A stretch of DNA of 64,000 bases from Streptomyces sp. B1I3. GTDB lineage: Bacteria; Actinomycetota; Actinomycetes; Streptomycetales; Streptomycetaceae. Position numbers and translations under genes: made by a program. The stretch covers positions 4,734,501-4,798,500 of the forward strand of contig NZ_JAUSYD010000001.1 of assembly GCF_030816615.1 (NCBI RefSeq), in the 5' to 3' direction. Positions 25,002-33,278 of this stretch are shown here, piece by piece (within the stretch, counting starts at the first letter, position 1; each line of letters starts with the position of its first letter). The notes beneath the pieces are model-generated. The model worked only from the letters and a program-made list of their open reading frames with translations. It searched no databases and had not been told where the DNA came from.

Positions 25002-25768
25002 GCCTGCCCACCGCCCCCGCACCGTCCCTCGAGGTCAGCGGCCTCGCCTACGCCTACCCAGACGGCCATCAGGCCCTCTTCGGCGTCGACCTGACCGTGG
25101 CCCGCGGCGAGCGCGTCGCCCTCCTCGGCCCCAACGGGGCGGGCAAGACCACCCTCGTCCTCCACCTCAACGGCATCCTCGACGCGGGGGCCGGCACCGT
25201 CCGGGTCGCCGGGTTGCCCGTCGAGAAGCGCAACCTCGCCGAGATCCGCCGCCGCGTCGGCATCGTCTTCCAGGACCCCGACGACCAGCTGTTCATGCCG
25301 ACCGTCCGCGAGGACGTCGCCTTCGGGCCCGCGTCGGCCGGCTTGCGCGGCCCGGAGCTGGAGGAGCGGGTCATGGACGCGCTCAGGCAGGTCGGTATGG
25401 AGGAGTTCGCGACCCGGCCCCCGCACCACCTCTCCTTCGGCCAGCGCCGCAGGGTCGCCGTCGCCACCGTCCTCGCGATGCGGCCGGAGATCCTCGTCCT
25501 GGACGAGCCGTCCTCCAACCTGGACCCGGCCTCCCGCCGCGAACTCGCCGACATCCTGCGCTCCCTGGACGTCACCGTGCTGATGGTCACCCACGACCTG
25601 CCTTACGCCCTCGAGCTCTGCCCGCGCGCCGTCATCCTCAGCGACGGCGTGATCGCAGCCGACGACCGTACGCAGGACCTGCTCTGCGACGGGGAACTGA
25701 TGGGCAGGCACCGCCTGGAGCTGCCCTTCGGCTTCGACCCGCGTTCCGTGTCCGTTCCGCATCCGTGA
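24998..25768 (+). CDS. cbiO: ECF transporter ATPase CbiO/NikO
   Basis: 256 residues. Walker A GPNGAGKTT at about 43-51, Q-loop IVFQDPDDQLF, signature LSFGQRRRVAVA at about 145 (LSFGQ in place of LSGGQ), Walker B ILVLDEPSSNLDP at about 166 and the switch VTHDLPYAL. It powers the transporter with NikMN and CbiQ. Only one ATPase is encoded, so the complex would use a homodimer. Confidence 0.95.
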   Translation: MSLPTAPAPSLEVSGLAYAYPDGHQALFGVDLTVARGERVALLGPNGAGKTTLVLHLNGILDAGAGTVRVAGLPVEKRNLAEIRRRVGIVFQDPDDQLFMPTVREDVAFGPASAGLRGPELEERVMDALRQVGMEEFATRPPHHLSFGQRRRVAVATVLAMRPEILVLDEPSSNLDPASRRELADILRSLDVTVLMVTHDLPYALELCPRAVILSDGVIAADDRTQDLLCDGELMGRHRLELPFGFDPRSVSVPHP

Positions 25769-25821
25769 ACAGATGGTGACCCGCCACCCGCCCGACCTGC
25801 GGCGCGATGCACCATGGGGGG

Positions 25822-27009
25822 ATGAGCGGCAGCGCGGGAGCAGGCGTGGATGTACGGGGCACGGTGACACCGGGATTCGAGGCGGTACGGGACGCGTTCG
25901 TCCGTAACTTCGAACAGCGGGGCGAGCGGGGGGCGGCCGTCGCCGTCTACCGTCACGGCCGCAAGGTCGTGGACCTGTGGGCCGGTACGAGGGACGTCGA
26001 CGGCAGCGAACCGTGGGCCGTCGACACCGTCCAGGTCGTCCGCTCGGCCGGCAAGGGCATCGCCGCCGCCGTGCTCCTGCTGCTGCACCAGCGCGGGCAG
26101 GTGGACCTGGACGCGCCCGTCGGCACGTACTGGCCGGAATTCAAGGCGAACGGCAAGGAGCGCGTCCTCGTACGCCACATCCTCGCCCACCGGGCCGGAG
26201 TGGCCGCCCTCGACCGGACGCTGACGCCCGAGGAGGCGGCGGACGGAGTCACCGGCCCGCAGGCCGTCGCCGCCCAGCGGCCCCAGTGGGAGCCCGGCTC
26301 GGACCACGGCTACCACGCCCAGACGTACAGCTGGCTCATCGGCGAGCTGGTGCGCAGGGTCACCGGACGCACCATAGGCCGCTGGGTCGCCGAGGAGATC
26401 GCCCGCCCGCTCGGCCTGGACTTCTGGTTCGGGCTGCCGGCCGACGAGGCGCACCGGACAGGCCGGATCGGTCCCGTGGAGCCGCCGGCCGCCGAAGGCG
26501 GCACGGGCGCCCTGCGCATGCGGCCCAAGCGCTCAGTCGTCGACGCCTACCGCGACCCCGCCTCGCTCACCCGGCGGGCGTTCGGAGCGATCGACCCCTT
26601 CCCCGACGAGAACGACCCCGCCTACCGCGCGGCCGAACTCCCCGCGTCCAACGGCGTCGCCACCGCACGCGGTCTCGCCCGCTGCTACGCCGCGATGATC
26701 GGCCAGGTCGACGGCCACCGGCTGTTCGCCCCGGCCACCCTCACCCTGGCCCGCACGGAGGAGTCCGCCGGCGCGGACCGGGTCCTGGTCGTCAACACCC
26801 GTTTCGGCCTCGGGTACATGCTGCACGGCCCGGCCGCCCCGCTCCTGGCGGCGGGGTCCTTCGGACATCCCGGCCGCGGCGGCTCACTGGGCTTCGCCGA
26901 TCCCGAATCGGGCGTCGCCCTGGGCTATGTGACGAACGGTCTGCAGAAGGGAGTCACCGCCGATCCCCGCGCCCAAGCCCTGGTCAGGGCAGTACGGTCG
27001 GCCCTATGA
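25822..27009 (+). CDS. Serine hydrolase of the beta-lactamase (class C) fold
   Basis: 395 residues from the ATG giving MSGSAGAGVDVRG; an ATG 15 bases upstream is an alternative. It contains the SxxK catalytic pair in VVRSAGKGIAAAV (about 74-77), a Tyr motif YSWLIGELV (about 170), and the C-terminal GHPGRGGSLGFADP. These are the features of EstB/LACTB-like esterases rather than true beta-lactamases. No signal peptide is evident, so it probably works in the cytosol on esters. It overlaps the SDR gene by four bases. Confidence 0.9.
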   Translation: MSGSAGAGVDVRGTVTPGFEAVRDAFVRNFEQRGERGAAVAVYRHGRKVVDLWAGTRDVDGSEPWAVDTVQVVRSAGKGIAAAVLLLLHQRGQVDLDAPVGTYWPEFKANGKERVLVRHILAHRAGVAALDRTLTPEEAADGVTGPQAVAAQRPQWEPGSDHGYHAQTYSWLIGELVRRVTGRTIGRWVAEEIARPLGLDFWFGLPADEAHRTGRIGPVEPPAAEGGTGALRMRPKRSVVDAYRDPASLTRRAFGAIDPFPDENDPAYRAAELPASNGVATARGLARCYAAMIGQVDGHRLFAPATLTLARTEESAGADRVLVVNTRFGLGYMLHGPAAPLLAAGSFGHPGRGGSLGFADPESGVALGYVTNGLQKGVTADPRAQALVRAVRSAL

Positions 27010-27806
27010 CTCCTCCTTCACGCTTCCACGGGTACGCCGCACTCCTCACCGGCGCGGGTCAGGGCATCGGCGCAGCCGCCGCCCGCCGGCTGGCCGCCGA
27101 GGGCGCGGCCGTCCTCGTCACTGACCTGGACGCCGACCGTGCCGTCCGCACCGCCGAGCAGATACGGGAACAGGGCGGGACGGCCGAGGCGCTGTCCTGC
27201 GACGTCGGCGACAGGGCTTCGGCCGAGGCGGCGGTGGCCCACGCGGTCGCCGCCTTCGGACGGCTCGACGTCCTGGTCAACAACGCCTACGCCAACCACG
27301 AGGACGCCACGCTGTTCGAGGACGAGGCGGACGAACCCTGGGCCCACACCCTCGACATCACGCTGACCGGCCCCTACCGCTGCTCCCGTGCCGCGCTGCC
27401 GCACCTGGTGGCCTCGGGGCGAGGCGCGATCGTCAACATCGGTTCGGTCAACGGAGAACAGGATTTCGGCGGGCACGCCTACAGCGCCGCTAAGGCGGGC
27501 CTCGCGAGCCTGACCCGGACGCTCGCCGGCCATGCCGGCCCGCGCGGGGTCCGCGTCAACCTCATCGCGCCCGGCACGATCCGCACCGACGCCTGGGCGG
27601 GTCGCGACGCCGACCTGGAGCGTGCGAGCGCCCTCTATCCGCTGGGGCGGGTCGGCGAACCGGACGACATCGCGGCCGCGGTCGCCTTCCTGGCGTCGAG
27701 CGACGCCGCCTGGATCACGGGCACGACGCTGCGGGTGGACGGCGGGCTGCTCGGGGTCAACACGGGCTTCCGGGCGGCGATGCGGGGTGGCACGGACAGC
27801 CGGTGA
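27006..27806 (+). CDS. Short-chain dehydrogenase/reductase
   Basis: 266 residues with TGAGQGIGAAAARRL (about 15-29), NNAYAN in place of the usual NNAG, SVNGEQDFGGHAYSAAKAG (catalytic Ser and YxxxK at about 157-161) and a C-terminal ITGTTLRVDGGLL. The substrate is unknown. It is translationally coupled to the upstream esterase-like gene through an ATGA overlap, so the two may act on the same ester/alcohol compound. Confidence 0.92.
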   Translation: MTPPSRFHGYAALLTGAGQGIGAAAARRLAAEGAAVLVTDLDADRAVRTAEQIREQGGTAEALSCDVGDRASAEAAVAHAVAAFGRLDVLVNNAYANHEDATLFEDEADEPWAHTLDITLTGPYRCSRAALPHLVASGRGAIVNIGSVNGEQDFGGHAYSAAKAGLASLTRTLAGHAGPRGVRVNLIAPGTIRTDAWAGRDADLERASALYPLGRVGEPDDIAAAVAFLASSDAAWITGTTLRVDGGLLGVNTGFRAAMRGGTDSR

Positions 27807-27883
27807 CAGGACGCGCGGGGCAGCGGCACGGAAGCCGGTGACGGTGCAGCTGAGCAGCGGGCCGGACAGGCGGTGACGGATGG

Positions 27884-28735
27884 TCAGCCCGTGTGCAGCA
27901 TCAGGCCGATGCCGACCACCATCAGCCCGGCTGCCGCGATCCGGGGCCCGCCGAACCGCTCCCTGAAGAACAGTGCCCCTATCGCCGCACCCACGATGAT
28001 CGAGGACTCCCGCAGCGCGGCGACGGGGGCGAGCGGCGCCTTGGTCTGCGCCCACAGGACGAGGCCGTACGCGGTGACCGACAGGGCCGCGCCGAGCAGT
28101 CCGCGCGCCACGAACGGCCTGACCATGGCGCCCAGTTCCCTGCCCCGCCGCCAGGACGCGTACGCCGGGATGGCCACGCCCTGCACCAGCATCAGCCAGG
28201 CGATGTAGCCGAGCGGCGTCCCCGAGGCGCGCACCCCGACCCCGTCGACCGTGGTGTACCCGGCGATCGCGAACCCCGTCGCGAGAGCGGCCAGAACCGC
28301 CGGCCCGTGAGGACGCCTGCCGGACCCGCGGATGCCCCACAGGGCCAGCCCCACGAGTCCGGCGGAGGCCACCGCGACGCCCGCCGTCGCCCAGCCGTCC
28401 GGACGCTCACCGACGAAGACGGCGGCCAGGACCGTCACCACGAGAGGTGCCGTGCCCCGGGCGATCGGGTACATCTGACCGAAGTCGCCCAGCGTGAACG
28501 AGCGCATCAGCAGCGCCATGTACGCCACGTGCAGGGCGGCCGAGGTGAGGAGGTACGGCCAGGCACCGGCCGCCGGCAGGGGCGTGAGACAGGCCAGTAC
28601 GGCCCCGATCAGTGCCCCGCCCCCGGATATGAGGGTGAAGGACAGCAGCTGGTCCCGGATGGCGTGGGCGATCGCGTTCCAGCTCGCGTGCGTGATCGCG
28701 GCGGCCAGGACGGCCGCCACCACCAGCGGGGTCAC
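27884..28735 (-). CDS. EamA/DMT family permease
   Basis: 283 residues from the GTG giving MTPLVVAAVLAAAITHASWNAIAHAIRD. It has ten hydrophobic segments in two five-helix repeats, each with EamA-type features (HASWNAIAH near the N-terminus; SSIIVGAAIGALFFRERFG in the second half). Such proteins export small metabolites or amino acids; the substrate is unknown. Its GTG start overlaps the stop codon of a 44-codon ORF (GTGA). Confidence 0.9.
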   Translation of the reverse strand: MTPLVVAAVLAAAITHASWNAIAHAIRDQLLSFTLISGGGALIGAVLACLTPLPAAGAWPYLLTSAALHVAYMALLMRSFTLGDFGQMYPIARGTAPLVVTVLAAVFVGERPDGWATAGVAVASAGLVGLALWGIRGSGRRPHGPAVLAALATGFAIAGYTTVDGVGVRASGTPLGYIAWLMLVQGVAIPAYASWRRGRELGAMVRPFVARGLLGAALSVTAYGLVLWAQTKAPLAPVAALRESSIIVGAAIGALFFRERFGGPRIAAAGLMVVGIGLMLHTG

Positions 28736-28866
28736 GCGGACGCCTCGCGCACGTCCACCACGGTGCCGCCCGCGTGGGCGGCCACGAGGCCGAGCTCACG
28801 CAGGGCATCGGCGAACCGGGGATGGGCGCCGGAGGCGGCGGTGGCAGTGGCGCCGGAAGTGCTCAT
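28732..28866 (-). CDS. 44-residue ORF coupled to the EamA permease
   Basis: The ORF runs from an ATG at 28866 to a TGA that overlaps the GTG of the permease. The middle, HPRFADALRELGL, resembles the N-terminus of YbaK/EbsC-type aminoacyl-tRNA deacylases, but only this piece is present. It is either a short coupling peptide or a truncated ybaK relic. A terminator-like hairpin lies just upstream. Confidence 0.45.
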   Translation of the reverse strand: MSTSGATATAASGAHPRFADALRELGLVAAHAGGTVVDVREASA

Positions 28867-28889
28867 GGCCGCACGCTACTGAACGGCCG

Positions 28890-28923
28890 GGCGCGCGCAC
28901 CAGGCAGTTCCGGTGCGCGCGCC
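28890..28923 (-). terminator. Terminator downstream of the PBP gene
   Basis: A 12-bp perfect stem (GGCGCGCGCACC and its complement) with a 10-base loop lies 19 bases after the PBP stop, on the minus strand. It separates the PBP gene from the EamA unit. Confidence 0.75.
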
Positions 28924-28941
28924 GTTGCCGGAGGGTGCAGC

Positions 28942-30582
28942 TCAGGGGCCCGCGCGCAGGACCTGGGCCACCACCGGGCCGGCCGCGTCGCCGCCGTGGC
29001 CACCGGACTGGACGACGGCCGCAGCCGCGAGGTCGTTGCTGAAGCCGGTGAACCAGCTGTTGGACGTGCCCTGGCCGTCGACCTCGGCGGAGCCCGTCTT
29101 GGCGCCCTTGTCGCCGCCGACCGAGGCCATGGCCGCCGTACCGGTGCCGCTGGGGCCGGTCGCGGTGTAGCGCATCATCTCCCGCAGCTGCTGCGCCACG
29201 TCGCCGGGGAGCGCGCGGGCGGTGGCGAACGGCCGGTCGTCCAGGTCGCGAGCGACGACGTGGGGCTGCTTGAAGGCGCCGTTCTTCGCGGTCGCGGTGA
29301 CCGACGCCATGTTCAGCGGGCTCATGAGGATCTTGCCCTGGCCGATGTACGAGGCCGCGGTCTCGGCTCCCGAGGACTCCGGCACGCTGCCGTCGAAGGA
29401 CGGTATGCCGGTCTCCCAGGTCTGCCCCAGGCCGAAGTAGTCGCGGGCCTCCTGGCCGAGTGCCGTGCCGGCCCGGTCGCCCAGAGGCTTGACCGGCTTG
29501 ATGAAGGCCGTGTTGCAGGACCGGGCGAAGGCCTCCCGGAGCGTGCCACCGGTGATGGAGAAGTCATTGAGGTTGTGGAAGGGCACCCCCTCCCACGACA
29601 CGGTGGACGGGCACTCCACCGCCGAGTTCATGCTTCCCAGCCCGTTCTGGATGATCATTGCCGCCGTGACGATCTTCATCGTCGAACCGGGGGCCAACTG
29701 ACCCAGCATGGCCGCGTCGTAGCCGTCGGCCCGATTGTTGGCGATCGCGCTTATCGCGCCGGTCGACGGCTGGATCGCCACGACGGACGACTCCCCGAAC
29801 TGCTTGACCGCCTTCTCCGCCGCCGCCTGGACGTTCGCGTCCAGCGTCGTCCGCAGCTTGCCGGGCTTGCCCTTGGCGAGTGTCAGCAGGGTCGTGTCCG
29901 GCAGTTGCGCGTCCGCGGGCTCGATCCAGGTCTCTATGCCGGGAGAGCCGCCGACGGTGTCGCCGTACTTCTTGCGAAGGGTGTCCAGGACCGGCCCCAG
30001 CGACGGGTACGTCTCCTTGTCGAGCACCTTGCCGTTCCGGTCGACGGCCTCTGTCGCCGCCGTCGACGACTCACCGGTCTGCAGCGTCGCGCCCTCGGTC
30101 AGCTGCGGATGGACCACCGTGGGAGCCCAGTCGACGAGCGCCTTGCCGGTGGTCAGTCCGCGCACCACGGTCAGTTCGGAGGAGTACGACCAGGGCTTGG
30201 TCCTCCCCTCGTACGACACCGTCGCCTTCACCGTGTACGGCACCTTGGCGCCGACGGCCGGGCCCGGGGTGATCACCGCCCCGGTGACGTGGGCGTCGGC
30301 CGCGTAGCCGGTCAGCAGCGCCTCGGCGCCGGACTCGTTGTTCGTGAGCAGGGCGGCGGCGGCCCCGTCGCCCGCCGCCCACGCCTTCAGGAAGTCCTTG
30401 GAGACCTCGTCGATCTCCGAAGCGGTCGGCGGGCCCGTCCGCACCTCGCTGGATTCGGCGACGGTTCCCGTCTCGCCACCGGCCAGGTCCTCGCCGAGCA
30501 TGCTGTAGGCGCCGTATCCGAGGCCGCCGGCCATCAGGACGAACACTCCGCCGATCACGGCGACCTTCGCTCCACTGCGCAT
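28942..30582 (-). CDS. Class B-type penicillin-binding protein with MecA-like N-domain
   Basis: 546 residues with one N-terminal membrane anchor (VAVIGGVFVLMAGGLGYGAYSML). An NTF2/MecA_N-like domain follows (FLKAWAAGDGAAAALLT... VSYEGRTKPWSYSSELTVV), then a transpeptidase domain with all active-site motifs: STMK in APGSTMKIV (about 299-302), SCN (about 355) and KTGSAE (about 496). It is a peptidoglycan transpeptidase acting outside the membrane, of the PBP3/PenA-like Streptomyces group. It lies alone; a palindrome sits 27-42 bases upstream. Confidence 0.93.
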   Translation of the reverse strand: MRSGAKVAVIGGVFVLMAGGLGYGAYSMLGEDLAGGETGTVAESSEVRTGPPTASEIDEVSKDFLKAWAAGDGAAAALLTNNESGAEALLTGYAADAHVTGAVITPGPAVGAKVPYTVKATVSYEGRTKPWSYSSELTVVRGLTTGKALVDWAPTVVHPQLTEGATLQTGESSTAATEAVDRNGKVLDKETYPSLGPVLDTLRKKYGDTVGGSPGIETWIEPADAQLPDTTLLTLAKGKPGKLRTTLDANVQAAAEKAVKQFGESSVVAIQPSTGAISAIANNRADGYDAAMLGQLAPGSTMKIVTAAMIIQNGLGSMNSAVECPSTVSWEGVPFHNLNDFSITGGTLREAFARSCNTAFIKPVKPLGDRAGTALGQEARDYFGLGQTWETGIPSFDGSVPESSGAETAASYIGQGKILMSPLNMASVTATAKNGAFKQPHVVARDLDDRPFATARALPGDVAQQLREMMRYTATGPSGTGTAAMASVGGDKGAKTGSAEVDGQGTSNSWFTGFSNDLAAAAVVQSGGHGGDAAGPVVAQVLRAGP

Positions 30583-30608
30583 CAGGCAGTCCCCCTCCCC
30601 AGGAGCCC

Positions 30609-30624
30609 CTTGAACGCGTTCAAG
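30609..30624. promoter_or_regulatory. 16-bp palindrome upstream of the PBP gene
   Basis: CTTGAACGCGTTCAAG is a perfect palindrome placed between the start codon (30582) and a possible TAGAGT -10 box on the minus strand (about 30654-30649). It could be a repressor site or an RNA hairpin in the leader. The outer CTTGAA/TTCAAG arms also appear in the MarR-type sites at 55165-55176. Confidence 0.5.
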
Positions 30625-30727
30625 AACAAGGGGATACCTCTGGACTCTACGGGACGGCAGTGACGTGTGAAGCGGTTGTTACCGGACCGGGACGCTGTTC
30701 ATGAGAGCGCTTTCCGCCTCGCGTCGG

Positions 30728-30809
30728 ACCCAGCTGTCCAGCCACATGAGGTCCGCCAGGAGTTCTCCGGGATCGACGTCCCCGTGTACAGGGGCCAGAA
30801 GTACACGAA
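30728..30809 (-). pseudogene. Duplicated 3' end of the pmt gene
   Basis: These 82 bases match 31454-31536, inside the last 28 codons of the mannosyltransferase gene, with one substitution and one missing base. The minus-strand frame still reads FVYFWPLYTGTSIPENSW before the frameshift. The same stretch is therefore present twice in direct orientation, 726 bp apart. Confidence 0.9.
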
Positions 30810-31031
30810 TCCCTGTTCGGCGCGGACTGCGACGCGGCCGGCGCGTTCCAGTGGTGCCTGTGGGAGCGGATGGCGGCAGACGGGATGGCGGGCAAGGAAC
30901 GTCGTGGCTTGAGCACCCGGACACCGGTCACGTAGCCCTACCTCTGAATGGCCGCGTACCCCGAGCGTCTCGGTTCGTGTTCTGGTCAGCTGGGAGCGGC
31001 CCCAGCAACCAATCGAGAGCGGGACTTCCAC

Positions 31032-31325
31032 GTGTCGATCATCATCGTCCTCGAGTACCCGGGCACTACGCAGGCCCAGTACGAGCAGGTCACTGACGCC
31101 CTGACCGGCGGACGCGGTGGGCTCAAGAAGCCGTCGGACTGGCCGGTGCCCGGCTTGATCTCCCACGCCGCCGGCCCGACCCCCGCCGGCTGGTTCGTGA
31201 CGGATGTCTGGGAGTCCGAAGAAGCGTTCCGAAGCTTCGGGGAGAGACTCAAGCCCCTTCTGCGGGAGGCAGGGATGCCTGAGGTCGAGCCCACGATCTA
31301 CGAGGCGTTCAACGTGGTGACCTAG
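31032..31325 (+). CDS. Small ABM-like (ferredoxin-fold) protein
   Basis: 97 residues from the GTG giving VSIIIVLEYPGTTQAQYEQVTDALTGG. The pattern of a short beta strand, a helix, HAAGPTPAGWFVTDVWESEEAFRSF and a C-terminal strand matches small dimeric alpha+beta barrel proteins of the antibiotic biosynthesis monooxygenase type. There is no clear Shine-Dalgarno. It stands alone between the two copies of the pmt 3' end, so it may have arrived with that rearrangement. Function unknown. Confidence 0.75.
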   Translation: MSIIIVLEYPGTTQAQYEQVTDALTGGRGGLKKPSDWPVPGLISHAAGPTPAGWFVTDVWESEEAFRSFGERLKPLLREAGMPEVEPTIYEAFNVVT

Positions 31326-31449
31326 CAGAAGCGTGGGTGACCCGTGGCGGGCCGGCGGTGCAGCAGGGGGACCGACGACGACCGGCGACGACTGGCGGCG
31401 ACCGGGAGGGCACCGCGAGCAGCGGGGCCCTCCTTGCGTGTTCGCCCTG

Positions 31450-33216
31450 CTACACCCAGCTGTCCAGCCACATGCGGTCCCGCCAGGAGTTCTCCGGGAT
31501 CGACGTCCCCGTGTACAGGGGCCAGAAGTACACGAAGTTCCAGACGATCAGCAGCACCAGCACGCCCGCCGCGATCGCGCCCAGGGTGCGTCTGCGTTCG
31601 CCCGTGGGGTCGGCGGTGGTCAGGCCCACGCGGTAGCGGGTGCCCGTACCGGCCGCAGGGCCCAGCAGGGCTCCGATCATCATCGTCACGGCCAGGCACA
31701 GGAACGGCACGAACACGACCGCGTAGAAGAGGAAGATCGTCCGCTCCTGGTAGAAGAACCAGGGGACCCACCCCGCTGCGACACCGCAGGCGATCGCGCC
31801 CGCCCGCCAGTCACGGCGGAAGAACCAGCGCCACAGCACGTACAGCAGGGCCGCGCACCCCGCCCACCACAGCAACGGGGTGCCGATGGCCAGGACTTCG
31901 CGGGCGCACTTGCCGGTCTCGGACGCGGTGCAGCCGGCCTTCTCCTCGTAGAAGTACGAGACGGGGCGGCCCAGCACGATCCAGCTCCACGGGTTGGACT
32001 GGTAGGTGTGGCCGGAGGTCAGGCCCACGTGGAACTCGTACACCTGGTTCTCGTAGTGCCACAGGCTGCGCAGCCAGTCGGGCAGCCAGGTCCAGCTGCC
32101 GCCCCTTCCGTCGGTGGCCGCCCAGTTGCGGTAATAGCCCTTGTCCGTGACGATCCAGCCGGTCCACGAGACGAGGTACGTGCCGATCGCGACCGGCACC
32201 GTCGAGACGAACGCGGGCAGCAGGTCCCGCAGCACCACGGCGCGGTACGGCTGCAGCGCGCCCGCCGTGCGCCGCGCGCCGACGTCCCAGAGCACCGCCA
32301 TCACCCCGAACGCGGCCAGGATGTACAACCCGTTCCACTTCGTGGCGAAGGCCAGACCGAGCATCAGGCCGGCGGTGATCCGCCAGGGGCGCGCACCCAG
32401 GCGCAGCCTCTCCGCGACGTGGACGTCCGGGCGCAGCACACCGTCCTCGTCGACCGGCAGCGCGGCGGCCAGCTTGCGGCGGGACCGGTCCCGGTCGACG
32501 AGGAGGCATCCGAAGGCCGCGAGGACGAAGAACATGAGCACCAGGTCGAGCAGCGCGGTACGGCTCATGACGAAGTGCAGCCCGTCCACGGCCAGCAGCG
32601 TGCCCGCCAGGCACCCCAGGAACGTCGAGCGGAAGAGCCGTCGGCCGATCCGGCACAGCATCAACACGGAGACGGTGCCCAGCAACGCCACCATGAAGCG
32701 CCAGCCGAACGGGGTGAACCCGAACAGCTGCTCGCCCAGCCCGATGATCCACTTCCCGACCGGCGGATGGACGACGTATCCCGGGTCCACCGGGACGTCC
32801 ACACCGGACGGGTCCTTGAGGATCAGTTTGTCGATGTCCTTGGGCCAGGACCCCTCGTACCCCTGGTTGACCAGCGCCCAGGCGTCCTTGGCGTAGTACG
32901 TCTCGTCGAATATCACCGCCTTCGGGCTGCCGAGGTTCCAGAACCGCAGCACTCCGGCGACCAGTGCCACCAGGAGCGGCCCGCCCCAGGCGGACCAGCG
33001 GACCAGGCGGTCCGCGAGGGTCGGCGGCACGGCGAGCACGTCCCAGAACTGGCGCCCCGGGCGGGTGTACGGCGGATCCAGGCGTTCACGCAGGCCCGTT
33101 TCCGGCTGGGGGGAATGGCCGAAGCGGCGCAGCCGCTGCTGCCAGGAAGGCGGCTGGTCGCCGGCGTGATCCCCGGCGTCGTTGCCCTGCTGGGCCTCGG
33201 GCGCAGTACTCGTCAC
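31450..33216 (-). CDS. pmt: Protein O-mannosyltransferase (PMT family)
   Basis: 588 residues from a GTG. It is a polytopic membrane enzyme that transfers mannose from polyprenyl phosphate mannose to Ser/Thr of secreted proteins. Features: a cytosolic N-terminus rich in Gln/Pro, the first-loop catalytic acidic pair in VIFDETYYAKDAW (about 110-122), the loop VPVDPGYVVHPPVGKW, and about eleven hydrophobic segments, ending with a WNFVYFWPLYTG stretch and a short charged tail. It is divergent from rsmI, the pairing known from other actinobacteria. Confidence 0.93.
   Translation of the reverse strand: MTSTAPEAQQGNDAGDHAGDQPPSWQQRLRRFGHSPQPETGLRERLDPPYTRPGRQFWDVLAVPPTLADRLVRWSAWGGPLLVALVAGVLRFWNLGSPKAVIFDETYYAKDAWALVNQGYEGSWPKDIDKLILKDPSGVDVPVDPGYVVHPPVGKWIIGLGEQLFGFTPFGWRFMVALLGTVSVLMLCRIGRRLFRSTFLGCLAGTLLAVDGLHFVMSRTALLDLVLMFFVLAAFGCLLVDRDRSRRKLAAALPVDEDGVLRPDVHVAERLRLGARPWRITAGLMLGLAFATKWNGLYILAAFGVMAVLWDVGARRTAGALQPYRAVVLRDLLPAFVSTVPVAIGTYLVSWTGWIVTDKGYYRNWAATDGRGGSWTWLPDWLRSLWHYENQVYEFHVGLTSGHTYQSNPWSWIVLGRPVSYFYEEKAGCTASETGKCAREVLAIGTPLLWWAGCAALLYVLWRWFFRRDWRAGAIACGVAAGWVPWFFYQERTIFLFYAVVFVPFLCLAVTMMIGALLGPAAGTGTRYRVGLTTADPTGERRRTLGAIAAGVLVLLIVWNFVYFWPLYTGTSIPENSWRDRMWLDSWV
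31454..31536. repeat. Intact copy of the duplicated pmt 3' segment
   Basis: These 83 bases are repeated at 30728-30809 with 81 identical positions. The two copies lie in direct orientation and bracket the ABM-like gene. Confidence 0.9.
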
Positions 33217-33278
33217 CGCGCCATCGTAGGGAACGCATCTGTGCGAGGGGCGCCGCCCGGGCTGGGAGGATGGCCGAT

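Larger units (their letters stand above)
30583..31031. other. Gene-free stretch holding a pmt fragment and a remnant ORF
   Basis: Besides the palindrome and the pmt fragment, a plus-strand frame starting right after the fragment (about 30810-30935) reads GADCDAAGAFQWCLWERMAAD and ends at TAG; it has no start of its own and looks like the tail of a gene cut by the duplication. Its identity is unknown. The rest is non-coding. Confidence 0.5.
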
